Notes: a model not told the origin generated them from the sequence alone. 64,000 nt of DNA from Arsukibacterium indicum (GCF_019100565.1 NZ_JAHRID010000007.1:22039-86038); one strand, 5' to 3'. Positions 41,905 to 51,208 are shown, counted from the stretch's first letter. Numbers and translations: made by a program.

Positions 41905-44062
41905 ACTCTTTTACCTGCCACTCAATAAATTCCAGTGCCAGCTCTGGTGTAACAAATACGGTTGCATAAAGCACCTCTGGGTTATGTGGATCCGGATGTA
42001 CTGCCATTAACTGATAGGGTAACTGGGTATATTGGATTTCGTCACTGGTTTGATTACGTTGCTCAATTTGTCCGAGCATGCTGTAACGGTATTGCTGTTG
42101 GCCCTGGTGGAGCCATACGGGCATGTAATTGGCGTCGTTATTTTCCTGCAGCACTATGTCTTGTCTGGCACCATCAACATACTGGTACAACTTACCCTCT
42201 TTATGGAACAGTAACTGGCCATTAGCATCGTATTGAGCAAAGTTACCAGCGGAGAAAGTGAGCTGAGTTAGCTGATTACTGACTAAGTCAAATTGCCACA
42301 GATTCTGGTTGTTTGCCTGCACCCGGGTAAGAATCAGGCCGCTGTTATCTGGCAGCCACAATGGTTGGCCAACGTCATTGTGTTCCAGTTTAGTAATTAA
42401 TTGATGACGCTGAGTATCATACAGATACAGGTTACCTTGCTTGGTAAAAGCAATATAACGACCATCTCCTGACCAGCTGATACTATTAATTGGCTGCTCG
42501 ATGTTAGGTAGCTCTGTTAATTGCACATTTTTGCCACTGCGGCTTAGCCACAACTGCCAACCACCAGTCCAGTTAGCGGAAAATGCATAGTTGTCTGGTG
42601 ATAATGGCGATACCGCCAGCGCCAGCGCACTGCCAGCAGCGTTGTGTAAGAAACTAATTTGCCGGACATCCTCCGCAAAGGGCCGGGTAATTTTAATCAG
42701 CTGCATAGCTCCCTGCGTGGCGCTGCCGGCTGTTAACCCGGAAATGTAAGCTTGATTATCGGCTAACAACGAGAGCTCGCCGACGATAACCCCTTGCGGC
42801 AGTTTGAGTACATGTAAGCTTTTATCAACAATATTAACCTGAATTATTGCATCAGCCCCGGGTAATAGCAGGCTTTGTTGATCCAGGCTCCACTCCAGGC
42901 CAATAAGTAGTAAAGGTACAGGCAGACTGGCAATACGACGGTGTTCCCGACTGGCCGGTTCATAGATATAAATATCCGGCTTATTCGATTCAGGCATCAG
43001 AACATAGGCCAGTTGGCTGCCGTCAGCCGACATTGTCAACACAGTTGTGCCCAGCCCGGCCGATGGTGCCGCCTGCAAAGTCTGGATGTTACCGCTGGTT
43101 AAGTTTTCAGCCATTAACCCATTGCTGGTATACATGCCGCCGCTGCCCTTGCTGTAATAGAGTGTTTGGCCGTCAGCACTTTGCTGGGCGTTACCGAACA
43201 CCAGTCCTTCGCAACGGGTTAAAGGTTTTACCTGATACTGCGGATACTGGCTAAAGTCATAATTCAGATATTCACACTGCTGACCATCTTTGCTGACAAC
43301 CTGAACTAGCAAATTGCGACTTTGCGGTTGCCAGCTTTGTAAACTATATAGTTTTTTGTCATCTGCCAGTGATACTTCCTGCAATAACTTGCCTGAACTT
43401 ACCCCCAATTCGCGCACTATTACCCGGATCCGGCCGTCAGGCTGAGAATGGCTATAAGCTAACAATTGTTTGTCGGGTGATAGCAAAGGCCGCGATTCAA
43501 TACCTTTAAACCAGGTAACTTTTTGCTGGCTTATCACATCCAGCTCAATTAATTGTGGTTTACCATCCGTCTGCTGTGTGGCAAGAGGCAACTCTGTTTC
43601 CTCGCCAGCAAAATAAAAGCCGGTGCCAACTAAACCAAGCAGCAACAGGGCCAGCGCACCTAGCTGCACAAAACGACGTTTTTGCCGGGGCTGAAACGGT
43701 AGTTGCGGATTTGCTGCTTTGCTTGTTGCTATAGCTTTATTTGCGGCAAAGCTGCCAAGAGGCTGCAACTGTAAGCTGTAACCCTTGCGATGATGCGTTT
43801 TGATGGGGGCCTGGGTAAGTGCTGGGTGTTGCAATGCTTTACGTAGCTCGGAAATGGCCCGGTTTATGGCGTTGTCGTCAACATAGCTTTGTTGCCAGAT
43901 GCTATCCACCAGTTGTTGACGCGATATGATTTTACCAGGGTTGGCTGCAAAGTAGAGTAGTAGCTTGCTTAGCAGCGGTTCCAACTCCTTATGCAAAGCT
44001 CCATCGCTCATACTATATTCGCTTGGCGTAAAAACCCAGGGCCCCAGCTGCATCTTGTCCAT
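41903..44062 (-). CDS. Second membrane-anchored winged-helix regulator with beta-propeller-like exported part
   Basis: This 719-residue protein has the same layout as the regulator at 36146. The OmpR-type winged helix (about residues 8-100) contains LLLYFAANPGKIISRQQLVDSIW and DNAINRAISELRKAL. The membrane helix is at about 131-152. The exported part (about 170-719) has repeated PD40-like strands, such as SWSGDGRYIAFTKQGNLYLYD-type units near residue 515 and LWLPDNSGLIL near 560. It is divergent from the secreted-protein gene at 44367 and probably controls it or the neighbouring genes. The start may also be the fourth-codon Met. Confidence 0.85.
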   Translation of the reverse strand: MDKMQLGPWVFTPSEYSMSDGALHKELEPLLSKLLLYFAANPGKIISRQQLVDSIWQQSYVDDNAINRAISELRKALQHPALTQAPIKTHHRKGYSLQLQPLGSFAANKAIATSKAANPQLPFQPRQKRRFVQLGALALLLLGLVGTGFYFAGEETELPLATQQTDGKPQLIELDVISQQKVTWFKGIESRPLLSPDKQLLAYSHSQPDGRIRVIVRELGVSSGKLLQEVSLADDKKLYSLQSWQPQSRNLLVQVVSKDGQQCEYLNYDFSQYPQYQVKPLTRCEGLVFGNAQQSADGQTLYYSKGSGGMYTSNGLMAENLTSGNIQTLQAAPSAGLGTTVLTMSADGSQLAYVLMPESNKPDIYIYEPASREHRRIASLPVPLLLIGLEWSLDQQSLLLPGADAIIQVNIVDKSLHVLKLPQGVIVGELSLLADNQAYISGLTAGSATQGAMQLIKITRPFAEDVRQISFLHNAAGSALALAVSPLSPDNYAFSANWTGGWQLWLSRSGKNVQLTELPNIEQPINSISWSGDGRYIAFTKQGNLYLYDTQRHQLITKLEHNDVGQPLWLPDNSGLILTRVQANNQNLWQFDLVSNQLTQLTFSAGNFAQYDANGQLLFHKEGKLYQYVDGARQDIVLQENNDANYMPVWLHQGQQQYRYSMLGQIEQRNQTSDEIQYTQLPYQLMAVHPDPHNPEVLYATVFVTPELALEFIEWQVKE

Positions 44063-44366
44063 TTGTTAATTAATATTCTCTTTTTAAATGAGCTGTAACT
44101 TTAACAGATACTAATAGTGATTCAAGCAAATTAATTGCCGTTATTTTTAGGGTTTTTTCGTCATAAGGTTTTAATAAGGTTTATTAATTAACATTAAAAA
44201 CAACAACATAAACATTATCTTCTTAGCAATATATTGCTTAGCTCCAGATAAGAGACTTTTCGGTATTGCTGCCCTACAGTGACCTCAACAACAACATGGA
44301 CAGGCAGTGAGTCCGTTGTTGTCAACCGACAAACACGACACTTATTGATAATAAAGGAACAGCAAA
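44063..44366. promoter_or_regulatory. AT-rich divergent promoter region
   Basis: This 304 bp spacer separates the minus-strand regulator from the plus-strand secreted-protein gene. It holds a perfect 14 bp palindrome AGCAATATATTGCT (44225-44238) and an imperfect hairpin CAACAACATGGAC / GTCCGTTGTTG (44289-44321) near the plus-strand start. A regulator-binding site is likely here. No clear sigma70 -35/-10 pair can be fixed by eye. Confidence 0.5.
44225..44238. promoter_or_regulatory. Perfect 14 bp palindrome, candidate operator
   Basis: AGCAATATATTGCT reads the same on both strands. It lies 163 bases upstream of the regulator start and 129 bases upstream of the next gene's start. It could bind the divergently encoded winged-helix regulator; this is inference. 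Confidence 0.45.
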
Positions 44367-44636
44367 ATGAAAAACTTAACAACTAAATTTACCCGCGTAA
44401 TCATCGTCAGCGCACTGTTTGCCAGTTCAGCATTAATGGCAGAAGAAACTCAACAGCCAGTTACCGTACAACCGGTTACTGTGACTCAGTTGCAATACGA
44501 GGTGGCAAAAGAAATTACTGAGGTTAAGGCAAGCCTGGTACAGGACTTACAGCACCAACTTACCAATAGCATTAAACAGCAGGTAAACAGCGCAGTTAAC
44601 AATATTGCTGATTCAGTAAAAGCGTTACTACCTTAA
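44367..44636 (+). CDS. Small secreted helical protein (hypothetical)
   Basis: This 89-residue precursor has a clear signal peptide (residues 1-25, ending LMA before EETQQ). The mature part is about 64 residues, with a V/T/Q-rich stretch (a short repeat QPVTVQPVTVTQ) and an amphipathic helix with LQDLQHQLTNSIKQQVNSA. I do not recognise the family. The AAGGAAC ribosome site is 8-9 bases before ATG. It lies beside the second winged-helix regulator and upstream of a TraB/GumN-family gene on the same strand. Confidence 0.75.
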   Translation: MKNLTTKFTRVIIVSALFASSALMAEETQQPVTVQPVTVTQLQYEVAKEITEVKASLVQDLQHQLTNSIKQQVNSAVNNIADSVKALLP

Positions 44637-44709
44637 ACAATGTGAAATCCAGGCGGCACCTTTCAATATTGGTTGCCCAAAAACATTGAAATAAAACAGG
44701 ATAACAACA

Positions 44710-45594
44710 ATGAAATTAAAAAAATTCTTTAAAGTAAGTTTAAGCGCGGCATTACTGGCGACGGCGTGTAGTTCAGCTTCAGTGCTGGCAGAAACCTCAA
44801 TGTGGAAAGTCAGCAAAGGCGATGACTACTTATATGTTGGGGGTACTGTACATTTTTTACCTGAGTCAGCGTTTCCGTTACCTGCTGAATTCGATGCGGC
44901 CTACCAGGCAACTGATACCCTTGTGTTGGAAGTAAAAATGCCGGATCCGACAGATGTTGCAGCACAAACTGCGCTATTGCAGGCAATGGCATATAGCGAT
45001 GGCCGGAGTCTGGCTAAAGTATTGTCACCTGAAGTATATCAGCAGGTTAGCGATTATTTTGCTCCTTATGGCGTCCAGTTACAGCAGCTGGATGGCTACA
45101 AACCCGGGTTTATCGCACTACAGATGCTGGCGATTGAGATGATGAAAGCAAAAATGGCTGGCGAAGGGGTCGACAGTTATTTCGATAAACGCGCCCAGGC
45201 AGATGGAAAAGCTATGGCGTACCTGGAGACTGTTGAAAGCCAATTAAATTTACTGGCAAATATGGGTGAAGGCTATGAAGATGCTTTTATGAAAATAAAC
45301 CTGGAACAGTTTGCTGACTTTGAAAGTTATTTTGCTGAGATGATTGCCGCCTGGCGTGCTGGTGATATGAATAAACTGAACAAGCTGGCGGTTGAACCTG
45401 CCCGGCAGTTGGACCCGGTGCTATATCAGGCGCTATTTGTAGAACGGAATAACGCCTGGTTGCCACAAATTGAACAGATGTTTGGCAACGACAGCAAAGA
45501 GCTGGTGCTGGTCGGCGGCGGTCATTTAGCCGGTGATGACAGTGTGTTGGCATTGCTGCAACAAGCCGGCTATCTTGTTGAACAGGTTAAATAG
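44710..45594 (+). CDS. TraB/GumN-family protein
   Basis: This 294-residue exported protein belongs to the TraB/GumN (Tiki-like) family, for which metal-dependent protease activity is proposed in eukaryotic relatives. The two conserved glycine-histidine motifs are GGTVHFLP (about residues 43-50) and GGGHLAGDDSV near the C-terminus, with a helical middle. The N-terminus is a signal peptide ending SVLA. It lies 73 bases after the small secreted protein gene and is probably co-transcribed. Confidence 0.88.
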   Translation: MKLKKFFKVSLSAALLATACSSASVLAETSMWKVSKGDDYLYVGGTVHFLPESAFPLPAEFDAAYQATDTLVLEVKMPDPTDVAAQTALLQAMAYSDGRSLAKVLSPEVYQQVSDYFAPYGVQLQQLDGYKPGFIALQMLAIEMMKAKMAGEGVDSYFDKRAQADGKAMAYLETVESQLNLLANMGEGYEDAFMKINLEQFADFESYFAEMIAAWRAGDMNKLNKLAVEPARQLDPVLYQALFVERNNAWLPQIEQMFGNDSKELVLVGGGHLAGDDSVLALLQQAGYLVEQVK

Positions 45595-45632
45595 CAAAGA
45601 TTTTACGTTGTTAATCAGCGGGGAAAACGTTA

Positions 45633-45749
45633 ATGTTTAAGCTGTTTAACAAGTCTGAGCCAGCCCGGGTAATTGCCTGGACCTTTTTCTGGTTCGGATG
45701 TTGGATGCTGTTGCATATGTTGATGCTGCAGCATCCACTGGCTGGTTAG
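45633..45749 (+). CDS. 38-residue small membrane protein (hypothetical)
   Basis: This ORF codes for 38 residues with a basic N-terminus (FKLFNKSEPAR) and one long hydrophobic segment (VIAWTFFWFGCWMLLHMLML, about residues 13-32). GGGGA lies 8 bases before the ATG. It sits between TraB/GumN and the S9 peptidase on the same strand. Coding is plausible from the ribosome site, length and helix, but not proven. Confidence 0.5.
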   Translation: MFKLFNKSEPARVIAWTFFWFGCWMLLHMLMLQHPLAG

Positions 45750-45819
45750 TAACGATCATATAATAATAATGGAAGAGCTGGTGGTTCCTAGCAGAAGCCG
45801 GCGTAAGAGGTAGTAACCT

Positions 45820-47760
45820 ATGAGAGTAATACTGTTAAGTTGGCTGCTTTTATTTTTTGGCGGTGTACAGGCTGCAGAGCTAAACCTGGAGGACTACGCC
45901 AGGCAGTCACAGTTTCTGGAAATTGAAATTTCCCCTTCTGGCAAATATCTGGCGGCGACCAGCCGTAGCGATGAAGGTAATATTTACCTGAATGTTATTG
46001 ATATTAAATCTAATAAAATTATCAGCGTTCGTCATTTTACCGGCCGTGACTCAATTGGTTCTATTAACTGGGCTAACAATGAAAGGCTGCTGATAACTCT
46101 GGTGCGGGATATAGGTGCGCTGGAACAACCTGTGCCTACCGGTGAGATATTTGCAGTGGATGCTGATGGTTCCAATGCCAGAATGTTAACGGGCTATCGG
46201 GCGGATAATGAGAAAGACGCTGCACAGGTGATCAACTACCTACCTGACGATGATAAATACGTATTGATTGTAACCAGCTCACCCAGCCGCCGTGGCTCTT
46301 TTAGTCTGGTAAAGCGCTTAAACATTGAAAACGGGCGGACCAGGCAAATAGCCCGGGCACCAATGCGCTCTTCCGGCATGATTACCGACAACAACGGCGT
46401 TGCCCGGATGTCAGTTGGCGAAGATCAGAACAATGACAATGAAATGGTGTTGATGTACCGCAAGGATGAAAAAGCAGACTGGGTAACGTTGCGTCGTTAC
46501 GGCCAGCGCGATGGCAGTTTTAATCCGATAGCGTTTCTACCTGATAACAAGCGTATTGTTGGTTTGAGTGATACCCAAACAGACACCAAAGCAATCAGTA
46601 TAATGGACCCGGAAACTGGCAAGGAAGAAGTGCTGGCTCATCATCCCAAAGTAGACGTTTCACCTCTATTTAGTATTGAAGATGGCTATTTAAAAGAAGT
46701 GATTGGCGCCTCTTATGAATATGACACGCACGAGGACGTATTCTTTGCTGACGTTAAAGACAAAACGTTCAGTGGTTATTTGCAAAGCCTGAAAGCGGCC
46801 TTTCCGGGTAAGAAAATCGCAATCAATTCAGCAACCCGTGACAACAGTATTTTAGTACTGACCGCACGCTCAGCCAACCATCCGCCAGAATTCTATCTGT
46901 TTGATACCAAAAACAGCCAGCTAAGCTTTTTATTGAATGGCCGTCCCTGGATGAAACCAGAGTTATTAGCCCAAACCAAAGCTATTATTTATAAAAGCCG
47001 TGACGGTTTAGATATTCATGCCATTTTAACCTTACCGCGGGACAAAGAAGCTAAAAACCTGCCGTTGATCATGCTGCCACATGGTGGCCCGCATGGCCCG
47101 CGAGATGTTTTGGAAATTGATACAGATGCCAAAGTGCTGGCTCAGCATGGTTATGCGGTGCTGCAACCAAATTTCCGCGGTTCTGGCGGGTTTGGCCGTA
47201 GTTTTCTGCAGGCAGGTTACCAGAACTGGGGCACCACGATGATTAATGACATGACCGACGGCGTTATGCATCTGGTAGATCAAGGTATCGTAGATCAAAA
47301 CAGGGTATGTGCTTATGGCGGTTCTTATGGTGGTTATGCGGCATTGATGAGTGCCGTGCGCGAGCCTGACCTATATAAGTGTACGGTAGGTTTTGTCGGA
47401 GTGTTTGACTTAAATCTGATGTATACCGATGGTGATATTCCAGAGCGGCAAAGTGGTATTAACTATCTGGAAATGGCAATTGGCCGTGATCAGGCGCAGT
47501 TAGATGCCCAATCACCAATTAAACATCTGGATAAGTTGAAAGCGCCGGTATTTATTATTCATGGTGAAGAGGATCGTCGGGTACCTATCATCCATGCAAA
47601 CCGTTTACGGGAAGAGCTGGAAAAACGTAATCACCCTTATGAATGGCTGGTAAAAGAGAAAGAAGGCCATGGTTTCTATAAGCCGGAAAACAACGTTGAA
47701 CGTTGGCAGAAAATGCTCGCCTTCTTTGACAAATATATCGGTGAAACTGAAAAAAACTAA
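45820..47760 (+). CDS. S9 family (prolyl oligopeptidase-type) serine peptidase
   Basis: This 646-residue exported peptidase has a signal peptide (residues 1-19) and a beta-propeller N-terminal part (about 25-360) with repeats such as LNVIDIKSNKI. The alpha/beta-hydrolase domain follows (about 390-646). Its catalytic Ser is in YGGSYGGYA (about residue 502), the Asp in GEEDRRVP (about 586) and the His in KEGHGFY (about 616). Acylaminoacyl- or dipeptidyl-peptidase-like activity on short peptides is likely. It lies downstream of TraB/GumN and the small ORF, and ends before a strong terminator. Confidence 0.92.
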   Translation: MRVILLSWLLLFFGGVQAAELNLEDYARQSQFLEIEISPSGKYLAATSRSDEGNIYLNVIDIKSNKIISVRHFTGRDSIGSINWANNERLLITLVRDIGALEQPVPTGEIFAVDADGSNARMLTGYRADNEKDAAQVINYLPDDDKYVLIVTSSPSRRGSFSLVKRLNIENGRTRQIARAPMRSSGMITDNNGVARMSVGEDQNNDNEMVLMYRKDEKADWVTLRRYGQRDGSFNPIAFLPDNKRIVGLSDTQTDTKAISIMDPETGKEEVLAHHPKVDVSPLFSIEDGYLKEVIGASYEYDTHEDVFFADVKDKTFSGYLQSLKAAFPGKKIAINSATRDNSILVLTARSANHPPEFYLFDTKNSQLSFLLNGRPWMKPELLAQTKAIIYKSRDGLDIHAILTLPRDKEAKNLPLIMLPHGGPHGPRDVLEIDTDAKVLAQHGYAVLQPNFRGSGGFGRSFLQAGYQNWGTTMINDMTDGVMHLVDQGIVDQNRVCAYGGSYGGYAALMSAVREPDLYKCTVGFVGVFDLNLMYTDGDIPERQSGINYLEMAIGRDQAQLDAQSPIKHLDKLKAPVFIIHGEEDRRVPIIHANRLREELEKRNHPYEWLVKEKEGHGFYKPENNVERWQKMLAFFDKYIGETEKN

Positions 47761-47785
47761 CATCAGTTAAACGCTGAAATAAAAG

Positions 47786-47808
47786 CGCCACCTGCGGGTG
47801 GCGTTTTT
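47786..47808 (+). terminator. Terminator of the S9 peptidase gene
   Basis: Arms CGCCACC (47786-47792) and GGTGGCG (47797-47803) enclose a UNCG-type loop (TGCG) and are followed by five T. The 16-base core is identical to that of the atp operon terminator. Confidence 0.85.
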
Positions 47809-47919
47809 CATTCAGCAAAACTTCACCCCACGCCTGTAATCTGCGGCTATATCTATTAGAATAAGCACCTATTAGCATAACCGTATTATTGACGATCCAC
47901 GATGACAGGGATTTATTTT

Positions 47920-49284
47920 ATGGCATTAAACGTAGTCATTCTGGCGGCCGGTAAAGGCACACGGATGAAATCAGACTTACCTAAGGTGTTGCACAAAGTT
48001 GCCGAACGACCAATGGTGCAACATGTTATTGATACCGCTCGCGCCCTGGGTACAGAAAAGCCGCAACTGGTGTATGGCTATGGCGCTGACGCCTTACAGG
48101 CAGCAATGGGCGACCAGCCGTTACACTGGGTATTACAGGCTGAGCAGTTGGGTACCGGCCACGCCGTAGCGCAAGCCAATCCGAATATCGCTGATGACGA
48201 TACGGTGCTGGTGCTGTATGGTGATGTACCCCTTACCCGGCTAGAAACGTTACAGCAACTGTTAGCCGCAAAGCCTGCTAATGGCCTGGCGATTTTAACA
48301 GTAAATTTAGCTAACCCGACAGGCTATGGCCGTATTGTCCGGGAAAACGGTATGGTTGTTGGTATTGTCGAGCAGAAGGATGCCAATCCGCAGCAGCTGC
48401 TGATTAACGAAGTCAACAGCGGCATTATGGCGCTGCCTGGTAAGCAGCTGAAAAACTGGCTGGGTAAGCTGTCCAATAGTAATGCTCAGGGCGAATATTA
48501 CTTAACTGACGTTATCGCTATGGCACACGCTGAAGGTATCGAGATTGCCACAGCCCAGCCACAAGATCCGATGGAAGTGGAAGGTGCGAATAACCGGTTG
48601 CAATTAGCGGCCTTGGAACGGGCTTATCAGCAGCGTAAAGCACAAGAGCTGATGTTGGCAGGCGCAAACCTGCGCGACCCGGCCCGCATAGATATTCGTG
48701 GTTCGGTGGAGGTGGGTAACGATGTCATGATCGACATCAATGTTATTTTCGAAGGCAAAGTGGTGCTGGGCAAAGGGGTGACAATTGGTGCGAACTGTAT
48801 TTTAAAAGATTGCACTATCGGTGATAACACCGAGATAAAGCCGAACTCAATGATTGAAAAAGCCACGGTTGGCGCAGACTGCTCGGTTGGCCCCTATGCC
48901 CGGTTACGGCCAGACAGCGTGATGCTGGATGACAGCCATGTCGGTAACTTTGTTGAAATGAAAAAAACCACCCTGGGTAAAGGCTCTAAAGCCAATCACT
49001 TAACCTATTTAGGTGATGCTGTTATCGGCAGTAAAGTGAATGTGGGTGCCGGCACCATTACCTGTAATTACGATGGCGCCAATAAGTTTGTGACTACGAT
49101 AAAAGACGGCGCCTTTATTGGCTCGAACAGCTCGTTAGTGGCGCCGGTTAGTGTCGGTGTGAATGCCACAGTTGGTGCCGGTTCAGTGCTCACCCGCGAT
49201 GCTGCTGACGGCGAATTGGTGGTGGCGCGTGCTAAGCAGCGGCATATCGACGGCTGGCAGCGGCCGGTTAAGATTAAAAAGTAA
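47920..49284 (+). CDS. glmU: Bifunctional GlcN-1-P acetyltransferase / GlcNAc-1-P uridylyltransferase
   Basis: This 454-residue enzyme makes UDP-GlcNAc for peptidoglycan and LPS. The N-terminal pyrophosphorylase domain has [18 protein letters not shown] and [14 protein letters not shown]. The C-terminal left-handed beta helix (from about residue 240) has hexapeptide repeats and the acetyltransferase site around KSKAN-like [12 protein letters not shown]. The frame is open from 47902, but ATG 47920 gives the usual N-terminus and better ribosome spacing. In relatives it lies next to the atp operon; here an 11.7 kb block separates them. Confidence 0.97.
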   Translation: MALNVVILAAGKGTRMKSDLPKVLHKVAERPMVQHVIDTARALGTEKPQLVYGYGADALQAAMGDQPLHWVLQAEQLGTGHAVAQANPNIADDDTVLVLYGDVPLTRLETLQQLLAAKPANGLAILTVNLANPTGYGRIVRENGMVVGIVEQKDANPQQLLINEVNSGIMALPGKQLKNWLGKLSNSNAQGEYYLTDVIAMAHAEGIEIATAQPQDPMEVEGANNRLQLAALERAYQQRKAQELMLAGANLRDPARIDIRGSVEVGNDVMIDINVIFEGKVVLGKGVTIGANCILKDCTIGDNTEIKPNSMIEKATVGADCSVGPYARLRPDSVMLDDSHVGNFVEMKKTTLGKGSKANHLTYLGDAVIGSKVNVGAGTITCNYDGANKFVTTIKDGAFIGSNSSLVAPVSVGVNATVGAGSVLTRDAADGELVVARAKQRHIDGWQRPVKIKK

Positions 49285-49311
49285 TTATTTCAGAACTGAC
49301 AAAGCACTAAT

Positions 49312-49344
49312 AAAACAGCCCGCTTTTGCGGGCTGTTTTATTTG
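49312..49344 (+). terminator. Terminator of glmU
   Basis: Arms AAAACAGCCCGC (49312-49323) and GCGGGCTGTTTT (49328-49339) form a 12 bp stem with a TTTT loop and a T-rich end. Confidence 0.9.
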
Positions 49345-49398
49345 CATAGCTGCATGGATGATTAGGCTATCATGCTGCGGATTGCTGCGGGTAGCTTC

Positions 49399-49492
49399 GG
49401 TTGCAACTCCCGCTTTGGTTCGTCACAGCAACTCGCCCTAAGCCTGCGGCCGGGCTCAGACACTCTGTGACGCCCAAATCGGGATTCCAACC
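49399..49492 (-). repeat. Dispersed palindromic repeat, copy B
   Basis: This approximately 94 bp unit, bounded by GGTT and AACC, matches copy A (21511-21600) on the opposite strand. The block GCTCAGACACTCTGTG (49454-49469) and CACAGCAACTCGC (49424-49436) are shared exactly with the reverse complement of copy A. The central 17 bases differ. It lies in the spacer between convergent glmU and the symporter gene. Confidence 0.75.
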
Positions 49493-49510
49493 TACGCGTT
49501 CAAATACCGC

Positions 49511-50650
49511 TTAGTCCGCTTTATCCACCAGTACGGCAATAGCACCATCGCCGGTGACATTACAGGCGGTACCAAAGCTGTCTTGCGCCATATACAGCGC
49601 TATCATCATCGCTACCGCAGCTTCACCAAAGCCAAGCATTGAGCCCAGCAGGCCAACTGCTGACATTACCGCACCACCAGGTACCCCAGGCGCGGCCAGC
49701 ATAACTACGCCTAAGGTTAAAATAAACGGCAGCATGGTAAGCAGTGACGGAATTTCCAGGCCATTTTGCATTACCATTACTGCTACGGCACAGCTGACGA
49801 TAGTGATTGTTGAGCCCGATAGATGGGTAGTGGCGCATAAGGGTACGGTAAAATCAGCAATATTGGCTTTTACGCCATTGGCCTTGGTAGCCTGCAGTGA
49901 CACCGGAATGGTGGCTGCGCTCGACATGGTGCCCAGCGCGGTAAAATAGGCTGGCAGCATATTTTTAATCAGCAGCAGTGGCGATTTACCGGCTTTAACA
50001 CCGGCAATGCTGTACAGCACAATAATCCACAGCCAGTGCAGCAGAATCGCCAGAATAAGCACAACACCAAAGGTTTGCAGTGTTTGAAACACGGTACCGG
50101 CTGCGGCTAACTGGGCAAATACCCCGGCAATATAGAATGGCAACAATGGAATGATTACTTTCAACAGTAGCAACTGGATAATATCACGACCCTGATCGGA
50201 CAGCTGTTTCAGCTGCTGCGCCTGAGTCGCCGCAATTCCCAAACCAAAAATAAAGGCCAGTGCCAGGGCGGTCATAATGCCGAATACCGGCGGAATATTC
50301 ATTTCAATATAGGGTGTTAAATTGGCGACCACGCCGGTGCCGGTAGCTTCTCCGGCAGGGGCCAGCATCGGTACCACCACTGCAGCCACCAGAAACGCCA
50401 GGGTACCGGCCAGAATAGTCGATAAATAAGCAATACCCAAAGTACGGCTTAGCAGTCTGCCGGAACGTTGTGGCAAGGCGGCAATACCGCTGGTAATAAA
50501 AAATAAAATCAGCAGTGGAATGGTAAAAAATAATAGCTGACCAAACAGGGCTTTAAAGGTAATCAGAATTTGGGTAAGCCAATGCGGCGCATATAAGCCA
50601 AGCAGCATGCCCAGTACAATACCGGCAATCAGTTTCAGGATCAGTTGCAT
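49511..50650 (-). CDS. Dicarboxylate/amino acid:cation symporter (SLC1-type)
   Basis: This 379-residue transporter has eight or so hydrophobic segments and the SLC1 (DAACS) re-entrant loop signatures: FTVPLCATTHLSGST near residue 265 and APGVPGGAVMSAVG near 320, then FGTACNVTGDGAIAVLVD near the C-terminus. The usual first-hairpin sequence differs from GltP and DctA, so substrate prediction is weak; glutamate, aspartate or C4-dicarboxylates are possible. It is somewhat shorter than GltP or DctA. Its start lies beside the intergenic parS site. Confidence 0.88.
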   Translation of the reverse strand: MQLILKLIAGIVLGMLLGLYAPHWLTQILITFKALFGQLLFFTIPLLILFFITSGIAALPQRSGRLLSRTLGIAYLSTILAGTLAFLVAAVVVPMLAPAGEATGTGVVANLTPYIEMNIPPVFGIMTALALAFIFGLGIAATQAQQLKQLSDQGRDIIQLLLLKVIIPLLPFYIAGVFAQLAAAGTVFQTLQTFGVVLILAILLHWLWIIVLYSIAGVKAGKSPLLLIKNMLPAYFTALGTMSSAATIPVSLQATKANGVKANIADFTVPLCATTHLSGSTITIVSCAVAVMVMQNGLEIPSLLTMLPFILTLGVVMLAAPGVPGGAVMSAVGLLGSMLGFGEAAVAMMIALYMAQDSFGTACNVTGDGAIAVLVDKAD

Positions 50651-50788
50651 AGTGGGTTCTCGTTTATTATTAGCTGTTATACAGATCTTGATTTAGCGGG
50701 CTGAGCATACCATAACTTTTACCGGTTAGGCTGTGCCTGCTGGTATAGCCAGTGTGAATTGGACTGTCTGGCTATTTGCAGTTGCCGA

Positions 50789-50804
50789 TGTTTCACGTGA
50801 AGCA
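50789..50804 (+). promoter_or_regulatory. parS-like site 3
   Basis: The 16-mer TGTTTCACGTGAAGCA differs from TGTTTCACGTGAAACA by one base. It lies between the symporter gene and the GntR gene. It is weaker than sites 1 and 2 but keeps the core TTTCACGTGAA. Confidence 0.75.
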
Positions 50805-50812
50805 TTTCATGA

Positions 50813-51208
50813 TCAGGGTTTAGTAGATACATCAGACATCCTGTCAAATACGTCGGAAAGCGCTAATAATACCGACTGTTTCGGCAGCTGCAACTGCTTG
50901 GCAGCCAAAGTTAACTGTTCTAACTGGGATGACAGCTGCTGAAGCCTGGCAGCTTCACTTTGGCCGGGTGCCAGTTGGCTGGCAATGGTCATTGGTTTGC
51001 CGCGCTGGCGCTCCAGCACACCCTCGGTTTCCAGCAAACTGTAAGCCTTAGAGATCGTCATCGGGTTTACCGCATACTGTGATGCTAACTCTCTTACCGA
51101 CGGCAACTCATCACCGGCCTTTAGCTGACCGCCGGCCACCATTCGTTTAATTTGGCCGGTAAGTTGCCGGTAAATCGGTTCGCCACTATTGGGGTTAATA
51201 CTAAACAT
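50813..51208 (-). CDS. GntR-family transcriptional regulator (YtrA-like)
   Basis: This 131-residue protein has the GntR winged helix at about residues 10-75, with PSVRELASQYAVNPMTISKAYSLLETEGVLERQRG (parts quoted) and then a short C-terminal helical domain. The short effector part places it near the YtrA subfamily, which often controls linked ABC transporters. The frame extends to 51247, but ATG 51208 has an AGGAAA ribosome site and overlaps the permease stop by 8 bases. It is the last gene of the ATPase-permease-GntR operon. The perfect inverted repeat at 53399-53420 is its likely operator. Confidence 0.9.
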   Translation of the reverse strand: MFSINPNSGEPIYRQLTGQIKRMVAGGQLKAGDELPSVRELASQYAVNPMTISKAYSLLETEGVLERQRGKPMTIASQLAPGQSEAARLQQLSSQLEQLTLAAKQLQLPKQSVLLALSDVFDRMSDVSTKP

